From positions 1-22,598 of IMG/VR virus record IMGVR_UViG_3300033151_000583: a stretch of DNA of 22,598 bases. One strand, 5' to 3'. How positions within the stretch are numbered: the stretch's first letter is position 1; the number at the start of each line of letters is the position of its first letter. The position numbers and the translations under genes were made by a program. The stretch is from a virus. The notes under the pieces were generated by a model. It was given only the letters and a program-made list of their open reading frames with translations. It made no database searches and was not told the DNA's origin. Below are positions 12,738 to 19,998 of this stretch, piece after piece.

Positions 12738-12893
12738 ATGCAAGTATTATTCAATACATTGGTGGCAATCGTGCCACTACACCATAAAACCTCAATCCTA
12801 GCCCTGCAAAGTCGCTATACCGATACGGTAAAGCGCGTGCGCCTTGCAGTGTTACTACCACTGTTGAAAACTCAGGAGGTGAACCATGGATAA
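12738..12893 (+). CDS. Icd-like micro-ORF, copy B
   Basis: A 51-residue ORF starting MQVLFNTLVAIVPLHH, homologous to the one at 2767 (shared LFNTLV, LALQSR, DTVKRVR-AV-LPLL). AAGGA lies 7 bases before the start, in the tract targeted by C4 copy B. Its stop lies 8 bases inside the Bro-N gene, so the two are translationally coupled. The peptide is amphipathic: a hydrophobic start, a basic middle and a hydrophobic LPLL end. Confidence 0.75.
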   Translation: MQVLFNTLVAIVPLHHKTSILALQSRYTDTVKRVRLAVLLPLLKTQEVNHG

Positions 12894-13422
12894 TTTAAAA
12901 ACCCTTGAAAACCCGTTACAGTTTCTTGAAAATGACGTGCGTACCGCCATCGACACTTATAATGAAGTCTGGTTTTGTGCGCGTGATGTCTGCGAAATTT
13001 TAGACATTACCTGGTCAGGTGCCACGCTTGAAAATGTCAAAAAAGAGTGGGTTATGATGTTGGAACTCAACACCATAAAGGGGAAAAGAGAGACAAATTT
13101 TATAAGCATTGGCGGCGTCTTTCATTTAATTATGCGCTCCAATAAACCCAATGTGATGGAATTTCAGCACTGGGTTTGTGGTGAGGTTCTGCCCTCTATC
13201 TGGAAAACGGGCGGTTATGGTCAGTTAGCCCCTAAAGATTATATTGCCGTGGTTAAACAAATTGCTGATTTAACCCAGCGACTCACCGACAGCAATAACG
13301 CCTTTACCCGCAAACTGCTCTTAAAACCTTTGCAAAATCTGTGCAATATGGCCGGCCATCCTATGCCTGAGTTAACTCTATTGTCTGTACAACTGGATCA
13401 GCTCGATTTATTTGAGGAGTAA
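12886..13422 (+). CDS. Bro-N-domain antirepressor-type protein
   Basis: A 178-residue protein. Residues about 12-105 form a BRO N-terminal domain: NDVRTAIDTYNEVWFCARDVCEILDI, then FISIGGVFHLIMRSNKPNVMEFQHWV and VLPSIWKTGGY. BRO-N is a DNA-binding domain found in phage antirepressors and insect-virus BRO proteins. The C-terminal 70 residues are helical and end with LDQLDLFEE; no ANT or KilA-C domain is evident. AGGAGG at 12873-12878 is a strong Shine-Dalgarno 7 bases before the ATG, within the overlapping micro-ORF, so its use may depend on micro-ORF translation. By analogy to P1 Ant it would relieve repression, but the target is unknown. Confidence 0.82.
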   Translation: MDNLKTLENPLQFLENDVRTAIDTYNEVWFCARDVCEILDITWSGATLENVKKEWVMMLELNTIKGKRETNFISIGGVFHLIMRSNKPNVMEFQHWVCGEVLPSIWKTGGYGQLAPKDYIAVVKQIADLTQRLTDSNNAFTRKLLLKPLQNLCNMAGHPMPELTLLSVQLDQLDLFEE

Positions 13423-13589
13423 TGATCGTGAAACCAGAAAAAACCCAAGAGCAAGAGAGGATTATCCAGGCGTTAAAGGGAGCAGTCGAAGGCGTATGTT
13501 GTGCCATGGAACAAGGAACCATCACCGCAACCCAGATCGACTGTCTTTTTCAATTAATTATTGGACAACTAAACCACAGCTTTAAGTAA
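13422..13589 (+). CDS. Small hypothetical protein after the Bro-N gene
   Basis: A 55-residue ORF starting at TAATG overlapping the Bro-N stop, with GAGGAG 6 bases upstream. It is unrecognised. It has an acidic/basic helical start (KPEKTQEQERIIQALKGA), a CC pair, and a second amphipathic helix (TQIDCLFQLIIGQLNH). Its position makes it the last gene of C4 module B. It ends before a stable hairpin. Confidence 0.6.
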   Translation: MIVKPEKTQEQERIIQALKGAVEGVCCAMEQGTITATQIDCLFQLIIGQLNHSFK

Positions 13590-13598
13590 AAAATGTAG

Positions 13599-13622
13599 GG
13601 TGGGCAATCTTTTCTGCCCACC
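13599..13622. terminator. Stable hairpin between convergent modules
   Basis: GGTGGGCA-ATCTTTTC-TGCCCACC, an 8-bp perfect stem without T tract. It lies between the rightward Bro-N module and the leftward portal gene and could end transcripts from either side. The GTAGGGTGGGCA sequence is also a common dispersed repeat in several bacterial groups. Confidence 0.5.
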
Positions 13623-13696
13623 ATTATATAAAATCACGTGCACCAGCTTAAATCCTGAGTAGTTTTACCCGCCAAACACCTCAGAATTCACGTAGC

Positions 13697-13714
13697 ACTT
13701 CGACTACGCTCAGT
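13697..13714. repeat. REP-like element, intergenic copy
   Basis: ACTTCGACTACGCTCAGT within GCACT...AGTGC. It matches 16 of 18 bases of the copy inside the portal gene at 14753. The rest of 13623-13780 holds no gene that I can support. Confidence 0.5.
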
Positions 13715-13780
13715 GCAGGCGCTCAGAGAACATTATATATTGTATGTCTTCATGTACTTCATGCCCTTCATGGTAAAAAC

Positions 13781-14806
13781 TTAGCTATCCTGGCTCTCTG
13801 TCCACACCGGCTCATTAAATTTAACCACCTCGGCATTTAATAAAGAATTTAACTCTAAAAATGGCTGTTGCAGTGCGGTCACTTCCAGATCGTAATACAC
13901 CTCTTTGATCTTATTCATATCACCAAAGCCCATCCCGTCAGGAATAACCCCGGATAATCCCGGTTGCATCCGGTGCATAGCCAGCATTTCACGCTCGGTA
14001 ATGCCTTTTATTTTCTCGTAATCATCTTTTGTGCCAATATTACCCACGGGGATAATCTGCACTGGCTCCCTGGCATTGGACCGGGAAATATTCAAATATA
14101 ACGAGCGTCCGTTCCCAGGGCCTTTACTCTGCTTAATCTGTTTTTTTATTTCCGCCGCGGTGTCATCATCAATATCAGCATCGTTGGTCACTAATATATA
14201 GCCCATATGCTGACCATTCAGGATATATTTGCGCCGAAACAAAGTCATATCCTCAGTTAATAAAACCGACTGAATCCCGCCCAGAAATTCAGGCACGCCA
14301 TATATATCCTGAATCAAGTCATATTCCAGCAAGTGTATGATTTCATCCTGTAAAAACTCAATCGACGACCCGTCTGCCTGTAATTTATGATATTGGCCTG
14401 GCTGCTTACCACTGCGCATTAGTGTAGATGGCTGGCTGATTAATTTAGTTACAGTGCCAAAGCGGTTGGTTAGTTTTTGCAGATAACCATTGCCAGTAGC
14501 AATATAGTTAAGCACTAGTTTTCTGAATTCAACGGTGCTTAATAGAGCGCTTTGTACATACCACTTAAGCACCATATTCTTTTTAAAATGCAGAATAGGC
14601 CCGTGGTAGGCATTGGCCCCCATGAGTTTTGCAAGGCCCATTAAATCAATCGGGGGCTGGTAATAATCGCCCTTCGTATCTAAGTATACACCCAGATAAC
14701 TGACCATTGGGCTATCTAAAATGGGCTCTGGATCGCCAAAGGAAAAGGCCATACTTCGGCTGCGCTCAGTACGGGTACTTTTACTGGTGCTTTTTGATTG
14801 ACTCAT
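13781..14806 (-). CDS. Q: P2-type portal protein (gpQ-like)
   Basis: A 341-residue portal protein, about the length of P2 gpQ (344). AFSFGDPEPILD near residues 20-31 corresponds to the AFTFGEP-PVLD start of P2 gpQ, followed by YYQPPIDLMGLAKL, VLNYIATGNGYLQ, EIIHLLEYD and GVPEFLGGIQS. Portal dodecamers form the DNA entry channel of the head. It lies directly downstream of the terminase ATPase gene (20-base gap), as in P2. The N-terminal peptide TERSRS is encoded by a REP-like sequence (14753-14770), a probable insertion into the dispensable leader. Confidence 0.93.
   Translation of the reverse strand: MSQSKSTSKSTRTERSRSMAFSFGDPEPILDSPMVSYLGVYLDTKGDYYQPPIDLMGLAKLMGANAYHGPILHFKKNMVLKWYVQSALLSTVEFRKLVLNYIATGNGYLQKLTNRFGTVTKLISQPSTLMRSGKQPGQYHKLQADGSSIEFLQDEIIHLLEYDLIQDIYGVPEFLGGIQSVLLTEDMTLFRRKYILNGQHMGYILVTNDADIDDDTAAEIKKQIKQSKGPGNGRSLYLNISRSNAREPVQIIPVGNIGTKDDYEKIKGITEREMLAMHRMQPGLSGVIPDGMGFGDMNKIKEVYYDLEVTALQQPFLELNSLLNAEVVKFNEPVWTESQDS
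14753..14770. repeat. REP-like element inside the portal gene
   Basis: ACTTCGGCTGCGCTCAGT, 16/18 identical to the intergenic copy at 13697. On the coding strand it reads as Thr-Glu-Arg-Ser-Arg-Ser in frame, within the unstructured N-terminus of the portal protein. Confidence 0.5.
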
Positions 14807-14826
14807 TTTTTTATCCTAATTAAAAC

Positions 14827-16620
14827 TTAATCACTAAAAACGGCGGTGGTTTTTGATTTATTCACAGCGATGGGTTCATATATCAATGCATGCATAATAG
14901 ACCAGGCAACGTCCGCATGCCCTGCCTCACTATTCCGGTTAGAAACATAAGTAATCATACCGCTAGGGGTCGTGGTTTTGCTGATCATCATAAACGCCTG
15001 CGTGATGGTTTTATTGCCCGCTTCATATTCAAAGCGGCCGTTTTCTATGACATCAATAGCCTTATTAACCAACATGGTTTTTGTTTCGTTGGAGTAGTTA
15101 ATAGGCGTTACCCGGCGGTAAAATCCTTCAACTAATTCAAACAATCCATAGCCCATCCCAGTGACATCAATACCGATATGCTGGACATTATGCGTCTGAC
15201 ATATTTCTTTTATGCGGTTCGCCTGGTACTGAAAATTTTGCCCATGAAAATACAGCGTTTGCAATACCCGCCATATATCCCCCGGCTTTAGCGGAATAGC
15301 TAAAACGCAAAGTGATGCATTATCCCGCGTACGCGAGGGATCATACCCAATCGACACCGGCTTATTAGCAAAAGGCCGCGCGGCTTTGGGTTTATAGTCG
15401 TTATAGTCTTCGGTGGCATAGCAGGTCATCATAATGCCAAGATTGAAAATACTCTTGGCATCATCAATAAACTGGCACATAAATAAATTAAGGTAATCAT
15501 CCTTACTGTATTCAGTCTGCAGCTCCTCGATGTCGAACAGGTCACAGCCCTGTTTTTCTGCATCTTTAACAGTGACCATATGCCGCCACCATTTATCTAC
15601 GCCTAAAGCACCGTTTTTAAGGGCTTTATGAGTGATGTCAAATTCAACCTTATCTTTGTCCGCTTTAGTTCGGTTAAAGTTTTCACCGGCCCACATCGGA
15701 TAAGCTTCATGGCTGATGGCTGACGGGGTACTAAATAAAGTACGCCGCCATTTTTTTTTTTTTTCTATACCTGACGCCACTTTCCACATTTTGGCAAAAT
15801 TAGGGATCCAAAAGCATTCATCTACATATAAATGGCCATGGTAGCTCTGGGCCGTACGTGAATTGGTGGACAGAAAGCGCAATTCTGCCCCGTTGGATAG
15901 AATAATCACCCCTTGCCCTTTTAACTCAACCTCAAAATATTCTAGGCAAAAGGCAATAATATAGGCCTTAAACACCTCCGCCTGATCGCGCGAGGCAGAA
16001 AGAAAAATATGGTTATCGCCGGTGCGTATCGCGTCGTCCAGCGCTTCAAACGCAAAATAAAAGGTAGCGCCAATCTGCCTACCTTTTAAGATAAAACGGT
16101 TACGCCGGGTAAGTAAATCGTTCTTCCTGGCATACCATTCCTTTTGATAATCAAAGAACAAATCCTCGCGTACTTCGTCCAGCTGCTCTTCAGTAATCCC
16201 TGAAATATCATTTTTAACTTTCTTTTCACGCTTCTTACGTGGTTTATTCTCTGCTTTTTCATCGTGCTCAACATCGCCATAGATAGGCGTGGGTTTTGCT
16301 GTGGGGATTAGCCCGGTTTGTATCGCATTAGCCGTGGCTTCATCTTTTTTAAAGCGTCCAAACGTTGCACACAGTCTATCCAGCTGGTTCAGCTGCGCGT
16401 CAGTCGGATCATCCAGCCCCGCGAGCGCATTTATTTTTTTAGCCAGGCCCATTTCTATGCTATCGACAGCAAAACTTTCTTCCCAGTTGCCTTTATCTTT
16501 CCAATTATATAGCGTGCGCGGGTCCACGTCGACACGCTCTGCAATCATATTAATACTCCAGCCCTGTACAAAAAATTTCTTGCATAGCTCTTTTGTCTCG
16601 GGGGGATAGTGTTTCGCCAT
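14827..16620 (-). CDS. P: P2-type terminase large subunit ATPase (gpP-like)
   Basis: A 597-residue packaging motor, close to P2 gpP (590). It has an N-terminal HTH (residues 5-46, with AERVDVDPRTLYNWKDKG) as in terminase families. The Walker A-like loop KGRQIGAT (179-186) lacks the canonical GKS/T, as is usual in this group. Walker B is LYVDE (264-268). C-terminal nuclease-fold segments are GYDPSRTRDNASL, IGIDVTGMGYG and HADVAW. It pumps DNA into the procapsid through the portal. A run of 14 A residues (coding strand) encodes Glu286-Lys290, just after Walker B; slippage there would shift the frame. Confidence 0.93.
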   Translation of the reverse strand: MAKHYPPETKELCKKFFVQGWSINMIAERVDVDPRTLYNWKDKGNWEESFAVDSIEMGLAKKINALAGLDDPTDAQLNQLDRLCATFGRFKKDEATANAIQTGLIPTAKPTPIYGDVEHDEKAENKPRKKREKKVKNDISGITEEQLDEVREDLFFDYQKEWYARKNDLLTRRNRFILKGRQIGATFYFAFEALDDAIRTGDNHIFLSASRDQAEVFKAYIIAFCLEYFEVELKGQGVIILSNGAELRFLSTNSRTAQSYHGHLYVDECFWIPNFAKMWKVASGIEKKKKWRRTLFSTPSAISHEAYPMWAGENFNRTKADKDKVEFDITHKALKNGALGVDKWWRHMVTVKDAEKQGCDLFDIEELQTEYSKDDYLNLFMCQFIDDAKSIFNLGIMMTCYATEDYNDYKPKAARPFANKPVSIGYDPSRTRDNASLCVLAIPLKPGDIWRVLQTLYFHGQNFQYQANRIKEICQTHNVQHIGIDVTGMGYGLFELVEGFYRRVTPINYSNETKTMLVNKAIDVIENGRFEYEAGNKTITQAFMMISKTTTPSGMITYVSNRNSEAGHADVAWSIMHALIYEPIAVNKSKTTAVFSD

Positions 16621-16660
16621 TGCGTATCTATAGTGTTAGTGGAATTAGCACGTATTTTAG

Positions 16661-16673
16661 GGTGTATTACACC
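16661..16673. promoter_or_regulatory. Palindrome GGTGTATTACACC upstream of the terminase gene
   Basis: A perfect 13-base palindrome in the gap between the divergent terminase and scaffold genes, 41 bases ahead of the terminase start. It has TGT and ACA half-sites, as Ogr sites do, but the spacing is much shorter than in P2 late promoters. It is a candidate activator or repressor site. Confidence 0.4.
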
Positions 16674-16743
16674 AAAAAAAGAGCGCTGCTGTTTTTGGGT
16701 ACTAGTGTTTGTTTTATATAGGAATTCTAAGGAATTAAACAGA

Positions 16744-16780
16744 TTGATTTAGTCGCATAAACCCCTAAAATTACGCGTAA
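16744..16780 (+). promoter_or_regulatory. Candidate late promoter of the scaffold-capsid operon
   Basis: TTGATT, 16 bases, TAAAAT (16766-16771), then the palindrome TTACGCGTAA (16771-16780) overlapping the -10 end. The same 10-base palindrome lies in the cassette 4 promoter (10147). The start codon follows 25 bases after the palindrome. Confidence 0.45.
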
Positions 16781-16804
16781 GTTTAACGTAAATCTAGGTG
16801 TTAC

Positions 16805-17674
16805 ATGGCAGTAAAAACAGGATGGGTAAGAATTGGTCGCAGCGGTGAAACCGTAGACGGTCGAGTTATCGAACCCGAATGGCTAACCCAGGCGGCAGAT
16901 AATTACGATAAGGAGTTTTTTAGTGCCCCGGTTTGGCCGGGTCATTCCACCTGGTATCGGCTTGGCACCGTACTGGTTTTAAAGGCGGAATCGAATCATG
17001 AAAACGGAGTGGATCTGTATGCGATTATCGAGCCGAACGAGTTTTACCGTCAGGCGGTGAAGTCCGGACAGATGCTACATACCAGCATGGAATTACGGCC
17101 TAATTTTCGCAATCAGGGTACTTGGTACTTACAAGGTCTCGCAGCAACAGACGAACCGGCCAGTGTAGCCACTCAGGAAATGAAATTCTCACAGCAAGGC
17201 GAGCACGCAGAATCTATTTTTAGTGGTTTTGTAGAGAATAAAGAACATATCTTTAATGATGATCAGCCCCCCGGCTGGTTTACCAAATTTTTTAAACACA
17301 ATTCAAACGAAAATGAGGCGGACATGGCTGATAAAAAAGAGCTGGAAGAATTAAAAACAGCAAACGCGGCACTATTGCTAAAACTAGAAAAGTTAGGCGC
17401 GGGTGGCGATGGCGGCACTGATGATGACAGCGGCGGTGGGGATGATACCGAAATGCATTATGCCACGGCTGATGATTTTAACGCGCTAAAAGACATGGTG
17501 CAGAAACTAACCGATCTTATGGCCAATAGTTCAGCGCCGGATGAAATTAAATTACTCACTGAAGAAGTAAAAACCCAGGGCGAACGCCTGGACATGGCTA
17601 TTAATGCCGCTAAAGGAACACAAACACCTAAAAATACGGGTGGCGGTGACTTCAAAGAATCGGATTATCAATAA
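16805..17674 (+). CDS. O: P2-type capsid scaffold / maturation protease (gpO-like)
   Basis: A 289-residue protein (P2 gpO 284). The N-terminal serine-protease domain has DGRVI with Asp18, GHSTW with His47 and HTSMELRPNF with Ser94, the expected Asp-His-Ser triad. LAATDEPAS marks the domain end. A Gly/Asp-rich linker (GGDGGTDDDSGGGDD, about residues 198-212) separates it from the C-terminal scaffolding helix region (ALKDMVQKLTDLM and EEVKTQGERLDMAI). It directs procapsid assembly and cleaves the capsid, portal and itself. It starts after AGGTG and is followed by the capsid gene after 12 bases. Confidence 0.93.
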   Translation: MAVKTGWVRIGRSGETVDGRVIEPEWLTQAADNYDKEFFSAPVWPGHSTWYRLGTVLVLKAESNHENGVDLYAIIEPNEFYRQAVKSGQMLHTSMELRPNFRNQGTWYLQGLAATDEPASVATQEMKFSQQGEHAESIFSGFVENKEHIFNDDQPPGWFTKFFKHNSNENEADMADKKELEELKTANAALLLKLEKLGAGGDGGTDDDSGGGDDTEMHYATADDFNALKDMVQKLTDLMANSSAPDEIKLLTEEVKTQGERLDMAINAAKGTQTPKNTGGGDFKESDYQ

Positions 17675-17686
17675 GGGAATAAACAC

Positions 17687-18697
17687 ATGAACCTAAGCGC
17701 ATCAGCAAAACTAATTTTACTGCAGCATTTTGCTAATACCGCAAAAGCCTACGGTATCGCAGCAGCCGACCCTAAAGTAGGCCAAGACTTTGCAGCAACA
17801 CCGGCGGCGGCCCAAACTATTTATAATAAAATTGTCGAAGACGGTAACGAGTTTTTACGCTCGATTAACCTAATGCCTGTTTCTGAAATCAAAGGCGAAA
17901 AAATTGGTATGAGCTTAAGCGGCAGTGTGGCCAGCCGTACTGATACCTCAGCCGCAGCAGAACGGACACCAAAACACTTAAACGCACTGGACACACAGGC
18001 TTATGAACTGTTCGCCACGGAATTTGATGTTGCGCTGAAATACTCGCTGATTGATGCCTGGGCAAAGTTCCCGGATTTCGCGGCCCGTTATATGGCTCTG
18101 GTGCGCCAGGCCATCGGTAACGACATGCTAAAAATAGGCTGGCTGGGTACGTCTGCTATTGCAGATACCGTGGCAGCGGATTTATCCGACGTCAATATCG
18201 GCTGGCTGGAATTAATCCGTAACTTTAACGCAGGATCACAACATGTCTTAGGTGCTGCCGGGTCTATTACGTTAGGCAGTGCAACTTTTGATAATCTGGA
18301 TGTCTTGGCCAAGTCAGCCAAGGATTTATTGCCGGTTTATCACCGCGAACGTGATGACCTGGTTCTATTGGTTGGCTCTAACGTACTCTCCTATCAGGAA
18401 GATACGTACTATGAAACCAACGGCAATACACCCACAGAAAAAGCGATGTTATCAGGGCGCATTACCCGCTCTTATGCCACCATGCCCACGATTCAGCCTG
18501 CATTTTTCCCTGCTGATTCAATACTGGTAACACCGCTCAGCAATTTATCTATCTATTATCAAGACAGCTCAGTACGTCGATTACAGAAAGACAAGCCAGA
18601 GAAAAATGAAGTGCAGGAATTTAACTCAGTTAATCAGGGTTATGTGGTCGAGGACGAAAAAATGACCGGATTTGTCGAAGGTATCGAATACGCATAA
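17687..18697 (+). CDS. N: P2-type major capsid protein (gpN-like)
   Basis: A 336-residue major capsid protein (P2 gpN 357). The HK97-fold family features are the start with short helices (SASAKLILLQHFANTAKAYGI), DGNEFLRSINLMPVSEIKGE, the SRTD segment, the FDVALKYSLIDAWAKFPDF and YHRERDDLVLLVGSNVLS blocks, and the end with VVEDEKMTGFVEGIEY. The N-terminal 20-30 residues would be removed by the gpO-like protease. Lies between the scaffold and the endonuclease gene, as in P2. Confidence 0.93.
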   Translation: MNLSASAKLILLQHFANTAKAYGIAAADPKVGQDFAATPAAAQTIYNKIVEDGNEFLRSINLMPVSEIKGEKIGMSLSGSVASRTDTSAAAERTPKHLNALDTQAYELFATEFDVALKYSLIDAWAKFPDFAARYMALVRQAIGNDMLKIGWLGTSAIADTVAADLSDVNIGWLELIRNFNAGSQHVLGAAGSITLGSATFDNLDVLAKSAKDLLPVYHRERDDLVLLVGSNVLSYQEDTYYETNGNTPTEKAMLSGRITRSYATMPTIQPAFFPADSILVTPLSNLSIYYQDSSVRRLQKDKPEKNEVQEFNSVNQGYVVEDEKMTGFVEGIEYA

Positions 18698-18707
18698 CAG
18701 GTGATTA

Positions 18708-19526
18708 ATGTCTCTATTACGTAAGATTAAAGCCGCCCAGATTGAAGCGGCTAATATCAACAAAGAAGATCAACCGGAACAAGACCAGGCTGAAACACAG
18801 CCTGAGACTGCACCGGTATCTAATAAGCGCATGGGTAAGCTGCAGCGCATTAAAGCTCAGCAGATTGACGATGCTGAAAAAAATGGCGAAGCAAATCCAT
18901 ACCAGACCGCTGCACCTGCTACAGAAAAAACAGCTAAAAAAGGGCTGGGTGATCTAAAGCACTACCAAACCGCGCTAGATGTTGATATTAGAAAGATTAG
19001 CAATCAAAAAAACTTGTTGGACAAAGCCAAGGTAAAGCAATCGGTATTACCGATCTATTTACCGTTTGTTGATGAATATGTGCTTAATGCAGAAAATTAC
19101 CCGAACACCGTAGCAGTACAGTGCATGATCTGGCTGCTGGATGTGGGTGAAATCGAGCACGGATTATACCTGGCATTACATTTGATTCAGCAAAGGCAGA
19201 AAATGCCAGAACGAATCAAGCGCGATATGCCCACCTTTTTGATTGATACGCTTTATGACTGGGCCAATGTCATGCTCAAGGACGATCATGGCGCCAGCCC
19301 ATATTTTGATGTGATGGTGGCAACAGCAGAAAAAGACGCCTGGGACGTGCATCCACTGTGCATGAGTAAATCCTATGCGATGCTGGCTAAACACCATGTA
19401 CGTAATGGTGAGTATGAAACTGCTCATGAACTATGCCTAAAGGCTAAAAAAGTGAACCCTGAAAAACACGGGGTAAAACTGCTCACAGATGAAATTGAAA
19501 AACATCTGGCTAAAAAAGCAGAGTAA
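18708..19526 (+). CDS. M: P2-type terminase endonuclease subunit (gpM-like)
   Basis: A 272-residue protein (P2 gpM 247). The core from residue about 80 matches the family: YQTALDVDIRKI, VLPIYLPFVDEYV, AVQCMIWLLDVGEIEHGL, and MSKSYAMLAKHHVRNGEYETAHE. It cuts the concatemer at cos together with the gpP-like ATPase. The N-terminus is longer than in P2 and holds two similar segments, LLRKIKAAQIEAA and KLQRIKAQQIDDA, about 35 residues apart. Probably a local duplication of a DNA- or ATPase-binding helix. Confidence 0.9.
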   Translation: MSLLRKIKAAQIEAANINKEDQPEQDQAETQPETAPVSNKRMGKLQRIKAQQIDDAEKNGEANPYQTAAPATEKTAKKGLGDLKHYQTALDVDIRKISNQKNLLDKAKVKQSVLPIYLPFVDEYVLNAENYPNTVAVQCMIWLLDVGEIEHGLYLALHLIQQRQKMPERIKRDMPTFLIDTLYDWANVMLKDDHGASPYFDVMVATAEKDAWDVHPLCMSKSYAMLAKHHVRNGEYETAHELCLKAKKVNPEKHGVKLLTDEIEKHLAKKAE

Positions 19527-19540
19527 CAACTCCCAAGACC

Positions 19541-19618
19541 AGGTGCAGACAGTCAATAGATAAGCTAAAGCGTGCTTCATACGTCTCTCCACTTATCCGA
19601 TTGTTTGCTCTGGCACCT
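19541..19618 (+). other. Long stem-loop between gpM-like and lipoprotein genes
   Basis: AGGTGC (19541) pairs with GCACCT (19613). Inside, CAAT-A-GATAAG (19554-19564) pairs with CTTATC-C-G/ATTG (19592-19603). The stem encloses a 27-base loop. No T tract follows. It fills most of the 109-base gap, just before the lipoprotein start. It could be an mRNA processing or attenuation site, or a small RNA. Confidence 0.5.
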
Positions 19619-19635
19619 AATCAACATAGGTAAAC

Positions 19636-19989
19636 ATGATCAAAGACATAGTTTTATTATTGTTCATCACCCTACTGTCATTAGCCGGCTGTCAGCAAGA
19701 GCTAAAAGACGGGTATCAATGGGGGGATGTGACCCATTTTAATGCCCGCAAACTGGATGCCATCCATCAGCACCGGGTTAATTACTGCTCAGTTTACAGC
19801 GCCTCAATCACAAGAAAAGTCGCCTTAGCCGCAATCAGGGCGCAATATCCATTAGTTCCTATAGATGGACTCTGTTTAGGGCTAACTACGGAGAAACCAA
19901 TTGCTGCGTTGCCCACCAACAGAATTCGGGAGGATCCGAGCAGTAATCAGAATCAGCCGCCTGTTTCTAACTATCAGTATCAGCAATAA
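19636..19989 (+). CDS. Small lipoprotein of unknown function
   Basis: A 117-residue protein with a lipoprotein signal peptide: hydrophobic IVLLLFITLLSLA followed by the lipobox LAGC with Cys19 as lipidation site. The mature part is basic/aromatic in the first half (YQWGDVTHFNARKLDAIHQ) and ends in an Asn/Gln-rich, probably disordered tail (NQNQPPVSNYQYQQ). It would be anchored in the inner or outer membrane. Possible roles are superinfection exclusion or a Rz1-like lysis protein, but no defining feature separates these. It interrupts the P2 order between M and L, so it is an inserted accessory gene. Confidence 0.7.
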   Translation: MIKDIVLLLFITLLSLAGCQQELKDGYQWGDVTHFNARKLDAIHQHRVNYCSVYSASITRKVALAAIRAQYPLVPIDGLCLGLTTEKPIAALPTNRIREDPSSNQNQPPVSNYQYQQ

Positions 19990-19998
19990 GAAAAAACT

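Noticed and set aside
16289-16609. Plus-strand open frames opposite the terminase gene
   Set aside because: They are complementary to the HTH and linker coding region of a clearly identified gene, with no starts or motifs supporting translation.
19541-19618. Rho-independent terminator after the M-like gene
   Set aside because: No T tract follows and the loop is 27 bases, so it is kept as an unassigned structure.
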